Below, one piece after another: positions 36,301 to 48,703 of a stretch of 64,000 nt of DNA. Numbering within the stretch: the stretch's first letter is position 1; the number at the start of each line of letters is the position of its first letter. A program made the position numbers and the translations under genes. The notes below the pieces were generated by a model. It made no database searches. It saw only the letters and a list, made by a program, of their open reading frames with translations, and was not told where the DNA came from. This DNA is from Blastomussa wellsi. Taxonomy: Eukaryota > Cnidaria > Anthozoa > Scleractinia > Plerogyridae. Location: the NCBI GenBank assembly GCA_947652115.1, contig OX393563.1:27156867-27220866 (forward strand), given 5' to 3'.

Positions 36301-38636
36301 TGTCATCGTACCAAACCAGAAGCTCTGTACCACGTGGTATTTCTCGGAATGCTCGATAGAAAATACTCGTGCCATGCTGGAATGCCAATAGGTTTTGCTC
36401 TTGTTTGTGTCTGGCACAACGAATGAACCGCATCCAGCTAGAAGAGTTCTCGTCGCTGCCATCCAAACAATAAATTGGTTTACTGTCCTTATATATCTAT
36501 AAAGAAAACAGCAGTTCAGCGTTTTAGATTCACCAATAGGGAGCTTAAGCAATAACGACGGCGACGGCGACGGCTAGGACGACGCCTGCTTAAAAACGAA
36601 TTTATATTTTACGCACGAATCTCGCAATTTCGTTGATGTATTCGGTGTATCTATCGCTTTCAAACGTAGTTCTTGTAGAAAATATAAGGACGGCGTTTAT
36701 TTTCAAACAGAAAAACGAAAATTTAGCCGTCGAGGTTCACGTTCTCCAAGTACTTAGAAATTGGTCATTTCACGTTTTTGTTCTGCGGAGGACGGCAAAG
36801 AAATGTACAAAGAATTATAACGCACGTGCAGAGCTATTGTACTGCTCATTAAATCTTTTGTTTAGCGACGTTCTTGTTGACTTTGCCGTCGTGGTTTGCT
36901 TAAGCTCCCTAATTTTATTGCTGCGACTTTGAAGACAGGTGGAGGGGGGTAGTAGCTGACGTCGATGGTCCTACCTCCCACATGTATGACGTATCCGTTT
37001 CAGATGTGACGTCATCAATGGAAACGCGCTTTCCTTCGTACGGACCAATCCACGTTCCCACGGGGATATGCTGTTTGGCGCAAACTCCATAACCCGCCCC
37101 AGGAATGCCAGACAAACAAAGTTTCACTTCATCCGGGAAGGAAGCGACAGCATAGCTCAGCTTTAAATTCGCGCTTGGGGACGTCCTGTTTTCTGTTTCC
37201 ATGGAAACAGTTGCGGCTTCAGTGCTTGGCTTTCTTGTTGGCTCCTTGGCTTCTTGTTCCGTGTGAGAACAGTTATGGCCTGAAGAAGGAATATTGTGAT
37301 CATGGACTGTACTTTAAAATTAATTTTTTGACAAAATTAATTCCCGATAGGAAATATCTGAGTTGGAGTTCATCTAGACTAGAGCAATTGCAAATACAGC
37401 TCAAGTATGTTGTTAAGGTCGCGGGGGACACCTTGCCATGAATATATTCGTAAAGTAAAATATTGGTAGTGGTGTTACTTAACAAACTTTATATCTTGAA
37501 CGGTTTAAAGCCGATTTCGCTTACATTACGGAACAATGAAAGTTCGTGAAGACCACTGTTCTCTATTGAATGGATCACGCTTTGCGGCAAAGCCGCAAGC
37601 CTAGCGGGGGAATAACTGATTGGACATTGGAAGAGATGAAGGAGATGGATAGGAAGACCCGAAAGATAATGAATATGATTAATGCCTTCACTCATGTTGC
37701 AGTGTGGCTAGGTTACATCTGAAGAGAAAATAACGGGAAAGAGGTTTAATCAGCGTAGAGGAATATGTATTGGATGAGTGCAGAGGATGAAATGATTATG
37801 TGAAGATAAGTGAAGAGAAAATGCTGAATGCCGCACACCATGAGAAGATTTCAAAGGAAGGAGAAACGAAAAATGAATATCCGGGAAGAATAACGGAGGA
37901 AAAGAAACAGAGATTGCAGCGAGGAGCATTGCAGGGAGAAGTTTGGAAGCAGACGAAAGATCTGGCTGATGAAAGGTCCTGGAAGTGGCTGTCCAATGGC
38001 TACCTAATAAAAATGACTTTTATGCGCCGCACAAGAACAGGCACTTAGAACAAATGTCATCAGAGCAAATATTGACAAGCAGTTCCAAATACAGATTGTG
38101 TGCTAAGTCAGAAAAAAACGGTGAAACACCTTGTAGATGGTTGCCCCAAGCTAGCCCAAACGCAATATAAGAAATGGTATGACGAAGTGGCAAAATCATC
38201 TACCACCAGTTGTGTTGGACAATGAAAGAAATGGAACTTTACTGGAACCATACCATCTCTTCCCCAAACCACCGTCCGGCGCAACAGGCCAGACATACTA
38301 GAAGTGAACAAGGAAAACAAGAAATTGACATTGATTGATATTGCAGCTCCTTGGGATCATGCAAATATGGAGAAGACAGAGAATGAAAACGTTGGGAAAT
38401 ACCAAGATCTGTGGGGTTTTTTGTCGTTCCAATAGTTGTTGGTACTTTAGGGACCATTTGTAAAGGATTACCAAGATCGATTGACACATTAAAAGTAAAT
38501 GACATAATATCTAGTGTACAGATGATTGCAGTTCTTCAGACAGCTGGTAACATCCGTAGAGCTATGAATCTCTGAGCTGAGGGATTTGGCGGAAATTCAT
38601 TGAAATGAGCTGCCCAGAGAATACTCGTGCGAAAAC

Positions 38637-38695
<59 letters not shown>

Positions 38696-39214
38696 TATAG
38701 TATATCTATTTCGTTTTACTAATGGTGTCAACTTAGGCCATGTGTAAAAAATAACAACAAAATACATAAAAGATAAAATTGTAAATAATAAAAGAGCAGA
38801 AATGGAGCTTAGGCCCTGGGAAAATATGGTCAAATCGTTAACTAATCATGTCCGATGTACGTCGTTTCACCATGCATTTGAGGCCAAAGAATGCAGGGTT
38901 AAGTATATATACAATGGGTAACTTCGCGATCTTTAAAAAAAAAAGTTGAAAACATTTTCATGTGTCGTTTGCCATACTATAAACAATTAACAAACATTTT
39001 GCGTATTACAGAACACATTTTGCCGCAAACTGAAATCACAATAATGATGTTTCTTACCTGCGCTGTCGGGCCTGCTTTCAGTGATTGTCTCGTAAACATG
39101 TATTTCTTTGACCAGATTTCTGCCGTAGAGGACATGTTGCAGATCTTGAGCGGTGAAATGTTCTCGGCTGGGTGAAGATGAATTCACATCCATTGATGAT
39201 GAGGAGTCGTCCAT
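32668..39214 (-). CDS. PRDM6-like PR/SET zinc-finger gene C (complete coding region)
   Basis: Exons 39058-39214, 36975-37279, 36235-36496 and 32668-33335 join with phases 1, 0, 1 to about 463 aa. Order: [13 protein letters not shown] (19-31), a region where the zinc knuckle is lost (only CSH remains), PR/SET domain (~75-235; [40 protein letters not shown]), linker, four fingers (~352-460). The PR domain is the closest of the five to vertebrate PRDM6 by eye (IFYRA...[11 protein letters not shown]). Catalytic-type Tyr kept. ATG follows directly after an acceptor-like TTATAG, so a 5' non-coding exon is likely. Intron 2 is largely a transposon (36537-36911). Confidence 0.9.
33336..33837 (-). other. 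gene C intron 3, exon-proximal part
   Basis: Non-coding. A short inverted pair around ACTGTTCACAG (33498) and CTGTGAACAGT (33628) is visible; nothing else. Confidence 0.35.
33838..34142 (-). mobile_element. tRNA-derived SINE
   Basis: Read on the minus strand from 34142: a tRNA-like head (box A-like ATGGTTAGCACGCTGG; box B GTTCGAGCTC), then a conserved body with CTTGGGCGAGACACTTAACT and CACCCAGGTGTATAAATGGG. That body recalls the conserved central domain of SINEs found in cnidarians and other animals (Nin-type, as I remember it). Box B keeps the GTTCGA core. In gene C intron 3, sense to the gene. Confidence 0.75.
34167..34340. mobile_element. short fold-back element (AATAGGCCCTTT ends)
   Basis: AATAGGCCCTTTACACGACC at the left, GGTCGTGCAAAGGGCCTATT at the right, and CACCTTGCTGGT mirrored inside. 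174 bp, in gene C intron 3. Confidence 0.78.
34474..35003. mobile_element. GCAACAT-rich inverted-repeat element
   Basis: Terminal inverted repeats AGTCCCGGCCAAACGATCGC / GCGATCGTTTGGCCGGGGCT. The body is filled with GCAACAT/ATGTTGC words in both orientations. 530 bp, gene C intron 3. A region of similar word content lies at 41130-41290. Confidence 0.78.
35262..35408. mobile_element. short inverted-repeat element (CAGGGGCGGATCC ends)
   Basis: CAGGGGCGGATCCAGGA opposes CTAGATCCACCTGTG; G/C-rich ends around an AT-richer centre. 147 bp, gene C intron 3. Confidence 0.6.
35409..35957 (-). other. gene C intron 3, remainder
   Basis: Nothing recognisable. Confidence 0.3.
35958..36195 (+). repeat. 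dispersed repeat, copy 2
   Basis: Same family as 1396-1640 (AAGTCCGTC..TTTGAACGACGATTTCTT, GCATTGAGAGAGCTGGATCG, TTTTACTGTGTGAACAC). Ends 40 bases before gene C exon 3. Confidence 0.72.
36235..36496 (-). CDS. gene C exon 3: C-terminal PR/SET domain
   Basis: Acceptor TTCTTTATAG, donor CCCG|GTAAGT. Starts [16 protein letters not shown], includes [20 protein letters not shown] and [17 protein letters not shown]. Confidence 0.9.
36537..36911. mobile_element. GAGCTTAAGC fold-back element filling gene C intron 2
   Basis: Terminal inverted repeats TAGGGAGCTTAAGCAA / TTGCTTAAGCTCCCTA. 375 of the 478 intron bases belong to the element. A diverged second copy at 40225-41073 shares GGACGACGCCTG, ATCGCTTTCAAAC, GAGGACGGCAAAGAAATGTA and GACGTTCTTGTTGA. 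Confidence 0.82.
36975..37279 (-). CDS. gene C exon 2: N-terminal PR domain, no knuckle
   Basis: Acceptor TTCCTTCTTCAG, donor TGGGAG|GTAGGA. The place of the zinc knuckle is taken by a Glu/Lys/Thr-rich stretch beginning [14 protein letters not shown]; then [20 protein letters not shown] and [12 protein letters not shown]. Confidence 0.85.
37600..38637 (+). pseudogene. LINE (non-LTR retrotransposon) 3' coding relic
   Basis: Reading the plus strand with frame changes gives [18 protein letters not shown], then [20 protein letters not shown], then [20 protein letters not shown], then [27 protein letters not shown] and a final variant of VVPIVVGALGT. This series is the typical C-terminal part of a large cnidarian LINE polyprotein. 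Many stops; directly followed by a (TAA)n run as 3' tail. Confidence 0.72.
38638..38693 (+). repeat. (TAA)n microsatellite
   Basis: About 18 uninterrupted ATA/TAA units, the simple-repeat tail of the adjacent LINE. Confidence 0.95.
39058..39214 (-). CDS. gene C coding exon 1
   Basis: 52 codons plus one base; Ser-rich head then [15 protein letters not shown]. Donor GCAG|GTAAGA. Confidence 0.78.
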
Positions 39215-39450
39215 CTATAACCAACACAGGTACTCTTTGGGATTGCCCACTGAGTGAAATATACAGAACTGGATTTTAACACACATGCACGCTTGTTTTC
39301 GCTTTGTTCCCTCACCCCACCCACCCAGCCCGCTTCTTTATTCATAAATTTCTTTGTGCCGTTTTGCATTCACGGCTAACGCACTGATTTTAAAGCCCAC
39401 ACTCCAGCCTTATTGGTCTCTATCAGTAATTATGAGATAATTTAAGAGTA

Positions 39451-39624
39451 TAATTTGGTTTTATCAACTGGTTTTATCAACGTTTCGAGCGTTAGCCCTT
39501 CGTCGGAGCGAATCGATTCGCTCCGACGAAGGGCTAACGCTCGAAACGTCAGCTCTTGAATCTCTTTACGGTGGCCAATTGACATTATCAACCCAGTTGA
39601 TAAAACCAAATTATATTGTTATAC

Positions 39625-39669
<45 letters not shown>

Positions 39670-39680
39670 CTATTCATTTG
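39451..39680 (+). mobile_element. short Penelope-like 3'-end insertion with 13-bp target duplication
   Basis: TAATTTAAGAGTA flanks both sides (39438-39450 and 39681-39693). Inside, two 3'-end segments face each other: ATTTGG...TCGTCGGAGCGAAT and ATTCGCTCCGACGA...CCAAATTATAT. The right one extends to a tail with CACCGACGCAGCACCACAG and AACTTACCCCCTC. The arms contain a hammerhead-like core (CCGACGA...stem...CGAAACGTC). Confidence 0.75.
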
Positions 39681-39693
39681 TAATTTAAGAGTA

Positions 39694-40224
39694 GTTCAAT
39701 TCAATACCGCTTAATTATAAAATTCCTGAACGAAATTTGCTGCCGATGTAATGGCACCCGATTTAACGCTAAAATTTTCTAACCGGGGAAAATCTTGCGG
39801 GCGTTACGTTTAATTTGTTTATAAATTGTTACATCTGAATAGTGACTAATTAATACATAGAACATGATACAAAACAGACCTATTAACAGCGAGCGCGTTC
39901 GTTTTGTAGGTTCTTTTAAGTTGATATTTTCTCAGCTCACCTCTGTAAAATAATTCAGGAACCAGAATTGTCCTTTCTTGTTTTAAACTAGAAAAAAAAC
40001 TGCTTTCGTCTTATTTCAATCAATTTCGTACGCAGATACGACCCTGCCCAATGAGGTGCTTTCTTTCTTCCACTACTGCCGTTTGATTTCCAATCTATGT
40101 TATAACAAGCTTAATTATTGGTGCGGCTTAATCTAACGAACCACTGACGTAAACACAGTGCAAGATTTGTTCATGGGGCGTCAAATTATGCGTCAGTTTC
40201 TCCACTACAATATACACTACCAAA
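39694..40224. other. intergenic between genes C and D
   Basis: AT-rich; nothing recognised. Should hold part of the gene C promoter. Confidence 0.3.
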
Positions 40225-41073
40225 AAACAGCAGCGACTGACGGGCGACGATGAGGACGACGCCTGGTTAAAATGTTTTAATTTTTTTACGAATTTTACGA
40301 ATGTATTCGGTGCATCGATCGCTTTCAAACATAGCTCTAGCAGAAAATAGAAGAACGGAAATGTGGCTGTTGTAGGTCACATTCTCCAAAATTCTCGGAA
40401 CTTGTTGATTACTTCGGGTTCTTATTTTGAAGAGGACGGCAAAGAAATGTACAAAGATTTATAACGCAGCTGCAGAGCTATTTTAAAGGAGAACTGAAGG
40501 CAAAAATTGACTATTTTTTCTGATAGTTCTGACCATGTACAATAATGTTTTAAAGTTTTTTTTTTCGGTATTTCTGTCTTTTTTCGACCTCAAAAGACCC
40601 GTTTTTAGCGTGATTTTACGCCATTGGCATTGCGGCTCAGACTGAGTGGGTCAGCGGTCTTTTATGACGTATGATATGGGGAAGATATTTGAAATCGCGC
40701 CAAATAAATAAAACTTATCAAGCCTGCTTACAGCACACATGATGTCCTTATCGATCTTTTTCTTTGCTCTACCATGGTGTACTGTTGTGCTGCTGAATGC
40801 TCGAATAATTCTCAGTGTTCCCCATATCATACGTCACAGCATGCCACTCACATACATTTTGAGCCCGCAATGTAAAGACCCCAAAAGCGGAAAAACCTCA
40901 TCTTCAAACCTAATTTTCTTGCCAAAATGAAGAAACGGGAATAAATTACTACCCAAACTAAACTTTACCTATTTTAGGCTTTCTAAAGAATGTGTTTCAG
41001 AAATAATGAATTTTGCGTTCACCTTCCCTTTAACCGACGTTCTTGTTGATGTTACGGTTGTGGTTTGCTTAAT
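40225..41073. mobile_element. GAGCTTAAGC-family element, diverged copy, interrupted
   Basis: Body matches 36537-36911 on both sides of a nested insertion at 40483-41033; the left terminal repeat is decayed, the right one ends at GGTTTGCTTAA. Confidence 0.65.
40483..41033. mobile_element. TTAA-bounded nested element (piggyBac-like MITE)
   Basis: Starts TTAAAGGAGAACTGAAGGCAA and ends TTGCGTTCACCTTCCCTTTAA, imperfect inverted repeats, with TTAA at both edges as expected of piggyBac-type insertion. No transposase frame. Confidence 0.7.
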
Positions 41074-41918
41074 AGTTTGCTAAAAATATCAGACTCCCGA
41101 CGTTAAACGCGATGGCAAACGAGGACACATTGTTGCGGACATATTGTTGCTCAAGATGATGTTTCTTTGCGCGAGCAAAACGGGGAAACAATTGTTGCGG
41201 TCACAAAATGTTCCTGAAGAAAATCAGAAATATTTTTCGTGTCCGCAACAGATGTTGCGCGCGCGGAAAAACAGGGAACAACGTGTCTTCGTTTGCCACC
41301 GCCATGAGGCATTTCGTAATTTCACTTAAAATACAACTCAAAAATGAGATTTTTCTGGCAGTATTGAATCGGCTGCTCACAAATGTCAATTAACATCGCG
41401 TGCCGGCCTCTGATTGGTCAAATGACAGTTTCGGCCTTGAAGAAACCATTTCGGTTCACATCCTGCAAAATGAATTGTCTTTTCAAACTCAAGCCATGGG
41501 AATTGAAATGGTCCGCTTTATCATAATTTTCAAAGCATATTATTAGATAGCTGTGTTAAAAATCCAAAACATTTTAGCTGCTCAAGCTGGGTTCAAGAGG
41601 AATAAAACTTATAAAACTGCGACGAACCCTCCTCGTAAATTTTCGCCTACATCTTCGAGGTTCTCTTTGGGTCGACTACACACAAAAGTTTCTAGACATT
41701 CAATCAGTTCGAAAAACATCACATTTAAGAACAGTCAACCTTACTATGTACTGGAATAAACCATAAAAAAGACAACAAGCAAACGTAAAACACAATAAAG
41801 TTCACATCAGTACTCGCGGCATAATTCGAAGAATAAAAGAAGGGTGGTTTCGCGACCTACTATACTTTGCATCGAAACGTATTGTTATGGTCTTTCGTGC
41901 TGAGGTGAGGCGAGTCTA
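41074..41918. other. intergenic
   Basis: 41130-41290 has GTTGC/GCAACA-rich sequence resembling the body of the element at 34474; no clear ends. Otherwise nothing. Confidence 0.35.
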
Positions 41919-42180
41919 TGAGCGCTGTGTAATTTCGGTGACAATTCAAAGGCAAAATATGTTTGAACTAATTTCAAATAGCTCTATTTGAAAGGATAAG
42001 TTAATCCTTTGTGTAAATGACCATTTCCTTGTGTGAGTATGAACCCTACATGAGCGATGTGTACATTTAGGTGACAATTCAAAGTCAAAATATAATTTTT
42101 GCGCAAACTGATTTTCAATGGTTCAATTGAGAGGCTAACTTAATTCTTTGTTTAAATGAACATTTCCTTTCATGATTCTC
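41919..42180 (+). repeat. diverged 131-bp tandem duplication
   Basis: Two adjacent units of equal length start ATGAGCG[CA]TGTGTA and share GGTGACAATTCAAAG-CAAAATAT, then AAATGA-CATTTCCTT at the same offset. Middle parts are strongly diverged. Confidence 0.75.
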
Positions 42181-45100
42181 GCCTTTGTCACTCAACAAAG
42201 AGAATGGAGTCTTTTCACAGCAACGGCAGGCCCACCTAGAAAAGCTAACGCAAAAAGGAGTCGACCAAACAAATAAAAAAAACATTTCTGGTAAGCACCT
42301 GAAGCATGCCGTGCTAATTAGAACACCACGAAGCCGTGATGCCAAAAAGATTAAACAACATCGGGAAATATAGTGATGGGGCAGAATTCAAAGGCTTGAC
42401 TAGGTTTGCAAGGAATATGGACGCGAAGTCCAAATATTGTATGACATATTCCACTACCAAAAATTCAAACCTTTATCTATAATAAGACTGAAAACTGCTA
42501 TATCGTACCTTGGAAAATGCTTGCTTCTCTTCAAATGGTTTCCGTGCCACGATAAATGATATCGCTGAGTCTTGGAGCCTCAGTTTTGGTCGTTCTAATG
42601 TATGCCAATTTTGTCGAATTACATTCGGGCTTTGACGAACCAATTAGAACATTTTACATAGCTTTTGCACGAGGCCTTCTCGTATTTAGCAGAAATGCCA
42701 AGTCTTATTTGCAGTGAATATTACAAATTCTACACTGTCCGCACGACGTTCAAATGATGTGACTCGCGATCGCGAGCTTAGAAGATAAATATTTAATGAG
42801 GGAACACTTCAAAAACGAGCGAAAAATAACTTCTGATATCATGTCTTAAAAGCTGGGATACCCGAAGTTTTAAAACATCAGAGTAAATGGTTAGTTTTTA
42901 CCGACTATTTTAAGTTTTTGGTTCACCATAAAACTGAGATAAATGACCGCAGTGTAAATTTCATTATGAACCATTTCGGGAAATGTTATTGATGCTTGAC
43001 CCATGTGAGCAACAGCACATGTGTTTTAAAAGTTTCATTGAAAGTATAAAAAGATAAAAACTGTCTGCTTTTTTTCAAACAAGGAGTAGAAAAATGGATG
43101 ACGCTCTCTTTGTGAATTATTTCAGAAGAATTTAAGTTCGTGACTTTTGTCAAACTCTTAGGTGACATTGAGGAGAACAACATAGAGATTTTATAGTGAA
43201 GCAAACTGAATTTGCCATAGCAAAACCAATAACCGCTAAGGACGATTTCAAAAATAGATTTATTTACTCAAGGGAATCGTTTTAAAAAGTTTGTTTAGCT
43301 GCGTAGCCACAAAATGCAAAATTTCTCGATTTTCCGTGTGTTGAGAGTGAAAGCAAATGAAAAACAAGTCCCACACGTGGTCAGTTTTTTCACAGTGTGA
43401 CAGAAGTGGAGTGGGGTGGGGTTTCTTTTGACATTGGTGACCTTATGTTCTGCTCGCAGCTATATGAAGGCAAACAATCAGACACAATTTTTAAAGAACC
43501 TATTCAAATCCTGTATTCATTCAAAGATAAACTTCGGTAAATATTTGCATTAGCTTTAAAACGTTTGCCAAGTACCCAGGTAGGCTTTTAAAACTACCTA
43601 AAACAGTAAAGAATAGCTTGCATGTGGAAACCCGATCGTACAGCAATTCATTTAATTAATAGAATGAGTAAAATATCTAAAACAACACTCTTGTAGATCG
43701 CTAAGTGCTAGAAATCGAAAATCTCGTGAATTTCAATGACATTTATAGGTAAATAACACAAATTTGTCACAGTAAATCGTACCTTGTATGTGAATGAATC
43801 TGCCTGATTTGCTTTCAGCACGTTTTACGGCGCTAACATAACAACAATTCCAGCTCTATTTTACACCATCCGGGTGCCATTAAGTTATTTGACATTTTGG
43901 CTGATTAACTGACTGTTTCTTTTCGGGCCATATGGCACTACTTGAGAACCTACAAATTCACATGCACAGGGGTTGCATAGTTGACACCATTTCTCTTTTT
44001 ATCCGGTACCCTCCAAACCTCACCTAATGCTTCTCTAATACGCGATATGTAAAAGCAACTTTCTCCTCCGTAATTACAAATTGAGAACCAGAGCATACAC
44101 GTGAACTTTATTTATTTATTTATTAAAAATATATCTTATATAGAGGTACAATGTGTTTACGTAACTGACTTACTGTTTTCAGCTCAACATTGGAACTGAC
44201 AAGTGCTTCTAAAAAAAGAAATAGGTTATCTCCTTGGAATCCTATCATGTACCCTGAAATATGAAACACAGTACGTATATGTTTTAAATTGCAGTTAATG
44301 GAGTCTAATTTGGCGTTTAATTGCATCCAATAACTGTTGGTTGCTGAGAGCTACATTTGGTTGGGTTTCAATATTAACAGCAAATAGCACGGGAAACACT
44401 GGCAAGGTCTTCCTTTGTTGTGTCTGTTGTATCCATCTTCTAACAGTAGTATAAACAATTTATTGTAAACATGACAGTTCAAAATGAGTAATTGTACAAC
44501 AGAAGCCTTTAAAAGGAGTGCAGAGCTTAAAATCTTTGCAGATTAGTTAAAGCCTAAGGAAGCCAGCTGAATGCTGAAGAAAGCACTTAAAAGTCTCTGA
44601 AAGTGAGCCCAGGCTTGCTTTATTTCATGTTTCTTGCAGCTTTGAAACGACGAATTCCGCCGTTAATGCGTTTCAATCAGCTGTTGCAAGCTTCTGCCAT
44701 CTGTTTCTTGTGGAAGTACACGCTGTCGACTTTGTCTGGGAGCGAACTGATGCACATGGCGAAAAATAACTGCTTCGTGACACTATTCGGACAGTTTGCA
44801 CCAGACAAATCGTCAAGAAACCGTTGAAATTTTCTAAATGAATAAAATTTCCATCTTGCAATCCCTTTCTAAAATTATTTTCAATGTTGACCTTGGAGGT
44901 TAACTGATTTTCGTTCTACGCTGGCGCTGGTTCTATAAATCACTAAAAAAAAACTTTCCTTTAAAAAATGATGCAGACGAGTAAATGGCAATTAAAAAGA
45001 CGTATATCTTCTTATCTAGGCTGTAAAAATGTTTCATAAGCAGTATTCACTTCAACTACGGAGCATTTTTACTTCTTTTCTAACAAACTACACTTATTGG

Positions 45101-48100
45101 TGCTCCTTGCAATATTCTTCTTTCGATTCGTTCTGTACCCGGGTCTGTTTTCCCGCCATTTTTTTGCGCATGTGCAGATGTCTTGCAATCTCGTATGCTG
45201 TGATACCGCTCTTTGGTTATAAAGTAAAACAATAAAGAGTAATGGTATATAAAAGAAAGAAATAATTTCTACTCTTTTACTTCAGTGTCAAAGTAGTGGT
45301 TTTGCATTTATGGATAAAACATTGTTTTGCAGGCGAGTTCAAGCCAGCATCGAGTCACTCATATCCAAAGAACAAACCTACCCAGTCGGTCTATCTATCG
45401 CGATCGTCTTTGATTTTAATTGTTTTCTGTTATAATAATTCATTCGAGACATTTGATATTGTTTCTCTCGTCAAATGTTATCACTTTAATATTTGTTTCC
45501 TAAGTTTTCCAATTCAATGAAAGGCAATGGAATATAATGAAACGGCACGATTAACAATGTGATGCTCATAAACACAAAAGTCAGTGTTACCGACCGCAAA
45601 GGTTCTTTGTGACTACTTCTTTTTAAACTTATTAATTTAAAGTCTTTTTTCGACCCACTATTGGTTAGAGAGGTAAATTTGAATGAATTCTGAATGAACT
45701 CCCGCACCGTTGGCTAAACCTAGAAATTCCAGATCGTTCTCATTTGTGAATGTTCTTCAGAGCGAGATTCTTGGAAACGACCCGAATTGTTTGTGGTGAT
45801 ATTTTAGTTCAGTAACCGCTCTATGACTTTTTGCACCCGCGAAATAACGCTGAAATAACGAAATAACATCAATTATTAAAAGCACCGAGCCAGTCTTGTC
45901 TTCGCAACTGGAAAAAACATGCAAATATTACAGTGTTGTCAACTCGTTTGAGTGGCAATTCGTCCTTAATTTAGGTTACATGTTTTTAAATTTTTATTCA
46001 CTTAAATCCACGTTGTCAAAATAAATGCTAATTTAGGGGCCTCAAAATGAAAAACTGAGCAGCTTTCGTGACTTTGCAGAAAGGCCCAGGAGCTATTTTG
46101 GATGTTTCCACCAACATTTTCCGTGTTGCGGCTGACTGCTGACATTCTTGATGAGATAATGGACCAGACAAGAATAATATTAGATAAAACAATCATTTCT
46201 ACAGTGCAGAATAAATTGCTTCTCGAGAGTTCAAAGTTCCGCATACATTGTGAATGAAAACAAATACAGGCCCCGCGAGTAACCCCACTGTGGAATGCGT
46301 TCCGTTTCCGATATGGGCGATGAGTGTTGATATTGTCTGGACCGATTTTTCCCGGGATTTTTAGAAGTTTTCCGTTTTCTATTTACGTATCGCGCTGAAT
46401 TACGCAGAAGGTTTATGCTGCGTTGTTCTGGTTTGAACTGGATTTCATTTTCTCATTTTTTACTTCTGGTACGTTTTCTGGGAAACGAAATGTTAGTAAG
46501 AGTAACACTACTCAACGATTACTTAGTAAGTCGTATAAACCCTACTTTTTAAATAAAAAATTTCAACTACAGTTTGTATTGATCTGATTTTTCTCTCCGG
46601 GACCAAAAATGACCATCCGCTATGGTTGAAACGGACGTTATATCGCGGCAAAATGCGACTGTTTCTAGTTTTAAACCCATAATTAAATTCATGCGTATAT
46701 CTACTTGAATAGTGCCTTTAAAAATCTCGTTTCCAAGTAAACAAACAAATAAAAACCTAGTATTTCTCAGCCGGCGTTTTCATCAATTATATTTCAAAAC
46801 AGGAGCTAATACTCGCATTCACGTAATCGAAGTAATTAGATCTACTTTACATATACAGCTTATATGAGTCAGCTTTGCTTGGTCATCTTGCCTACTTTCG
46901 AAAGTTTCCTCTCAAGATCTTTGCCTTGGATTTGCGGAACATATATGAACCTTAGGAAAAAAGAATTTCCTATGTAGTAAAGCGCAGTAAAAGCGTAAAC
47001 ACACGAGCTTACTTCGACTCTTGCCATGTCACGAGTAAAGCCTTGGAATGCGGAATTTTTGAGAACAATGCAATTGACATGACCATACACAAAGATGACG
47101 GTACATTATCCATTTTATGCCTTGAAAGAATGATACAAGCAAGATGGAAGCCTTATGAGTACCTCGAGAATTAACGCGCAGATGATACAGTGAAAACTGA
47201 ATTTCTATCGTGGAACAAGGAAATTAGTACTGGTATTGGTGAGTTCGTTAAGTTAGATAAAGAAAGTAATTTACTGATAGAGAGTAATATCGACAAAATA
47301 AGATAGTGTTCATGAAATACAGCAGAAGGGAACGGCATGCAGTTTGCAGTCTTACCCGATCACAACTTAAACGTTATTAACCTAAAGATTTTAAAATGAA
47401 ATATTGCTATCGCACTCGAACCCCTGACAACTTTTTATGATGCTGGACTCTAATCAAATTTAAACCTCGTGGAATAGGGTTTATCTTGACTGTTATCAAG
47501 TTACCGTTTGATTTTAGTGGTACTACGATTTTTTTGTGATAGAAGGGAACTTCAGAACGAGAGGACGTGCGCTCGCTTATTAAAGTGCGTGTCTAAGATT
47601 TCCTTTCCTTGTCAAATGCCTACATAATATGACATTTTGATCCTAAGAATTTTATTGACGGCCAAAGTGACATGTTTTACTTTCCCAGAAGGAACGACAT
47701 AAAATATTTTCCCTGGTCTCTATTGCGGGGTTATCTGCCTGCAAAGCCTTTTATTTTGTGGCCCGCGTGACAGCAAACGGGAAACCGAAGTGAGTTTTTT
47801 TAACAATAGCATAATTTGTCCAAAATGGAGACGGAAAAATACGAACTTCAGTGTTGGGGTGCGGGGGCTGATAGTAAATAAACTAACAAGTTGAGAACAA
47901 AAAAGCCGGAAAAAGAGATGAAACGGTCTTTAAATTGCATGTGGCACATGTGCCCTCGTAAAAGGTCAGTAAATCCACGATGAACATGTCGATATTTATA
48001 CTTATTTATCCGTAACACGACCAGAATGCGTCAGCGTATGTTCTCGTCATATTATTGCTCAATCTTCGACCGGATTTTTCACTGACCCAAAGGTGTACAG

Positions 48101-48703
48101 ACGTCCACGCCACTAGTTATCGTATGGGTACGTCATCGTAAAGCTAAATTAACCGCGCCGCGACGTGAATGTCTAGAAAAACAAACAACAGGCATGGGTT
48201 CGCATTCCGCCTGACAGTGGTTTCTGCAAAGTTCAGCCACAATGAAAAACCACAGAAAAACAAATATGCGCGAGGTAAATAACTGAAACTGTCAATAACT
48301 TATGAAAAGAATATTTGACGCAAACGGGAGCGGAACAAGAAGTGAATTGTGAAGATGCTGAAGACGGAATTATTGCTTAACATGGCACTGATAAAAGATC
48401 TGAGCTGCGCAGAGAAGAGAAGAAGAAAAAGTAACAGCAATTTATAGTATTTTGCGTAAGATTTCAGTCAAAGCAAATTGGATAAAGGACTTGCAGGAGT
48501 TAAGCCAGTTGTTGTCGAATATCTTTGAACAATCGTAGCATGTAAATTGGTCTCCACTTCTAAAGTGCTCAGTTGTATGGCCCGCATTTAAAACACCATG
48601 TATAATCACCCACAGCCAGTTATTGCTATAGTAGTAAACGCTTTAATAGCCAGAGATTTTACGGCAGTTTAACGAATTTAAGTACTTTCTTTTCCTTCTT
48701 CAG
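42181..48703. other. long intergenic stretch upstream of gene D
   Basis: Read on both strands: no coding exon, RNA gene or clear transposon found. A short (TTTA)n run lies near 44108, and TATATAAAAG at 45247-45256 is a possible TATA box without other support. The gene D promoter and 5' exon probably lie here. Confidence 0.4.

Larger units (their letters stand above)
37280..39057 (-). other. gene C intron 1
   Basis: Carries a LINE relic (37600-38637) with its (TAA)n tail, opposite in strand to the gene. 38700-39057 shows nothing further. Confidence 0.6.
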
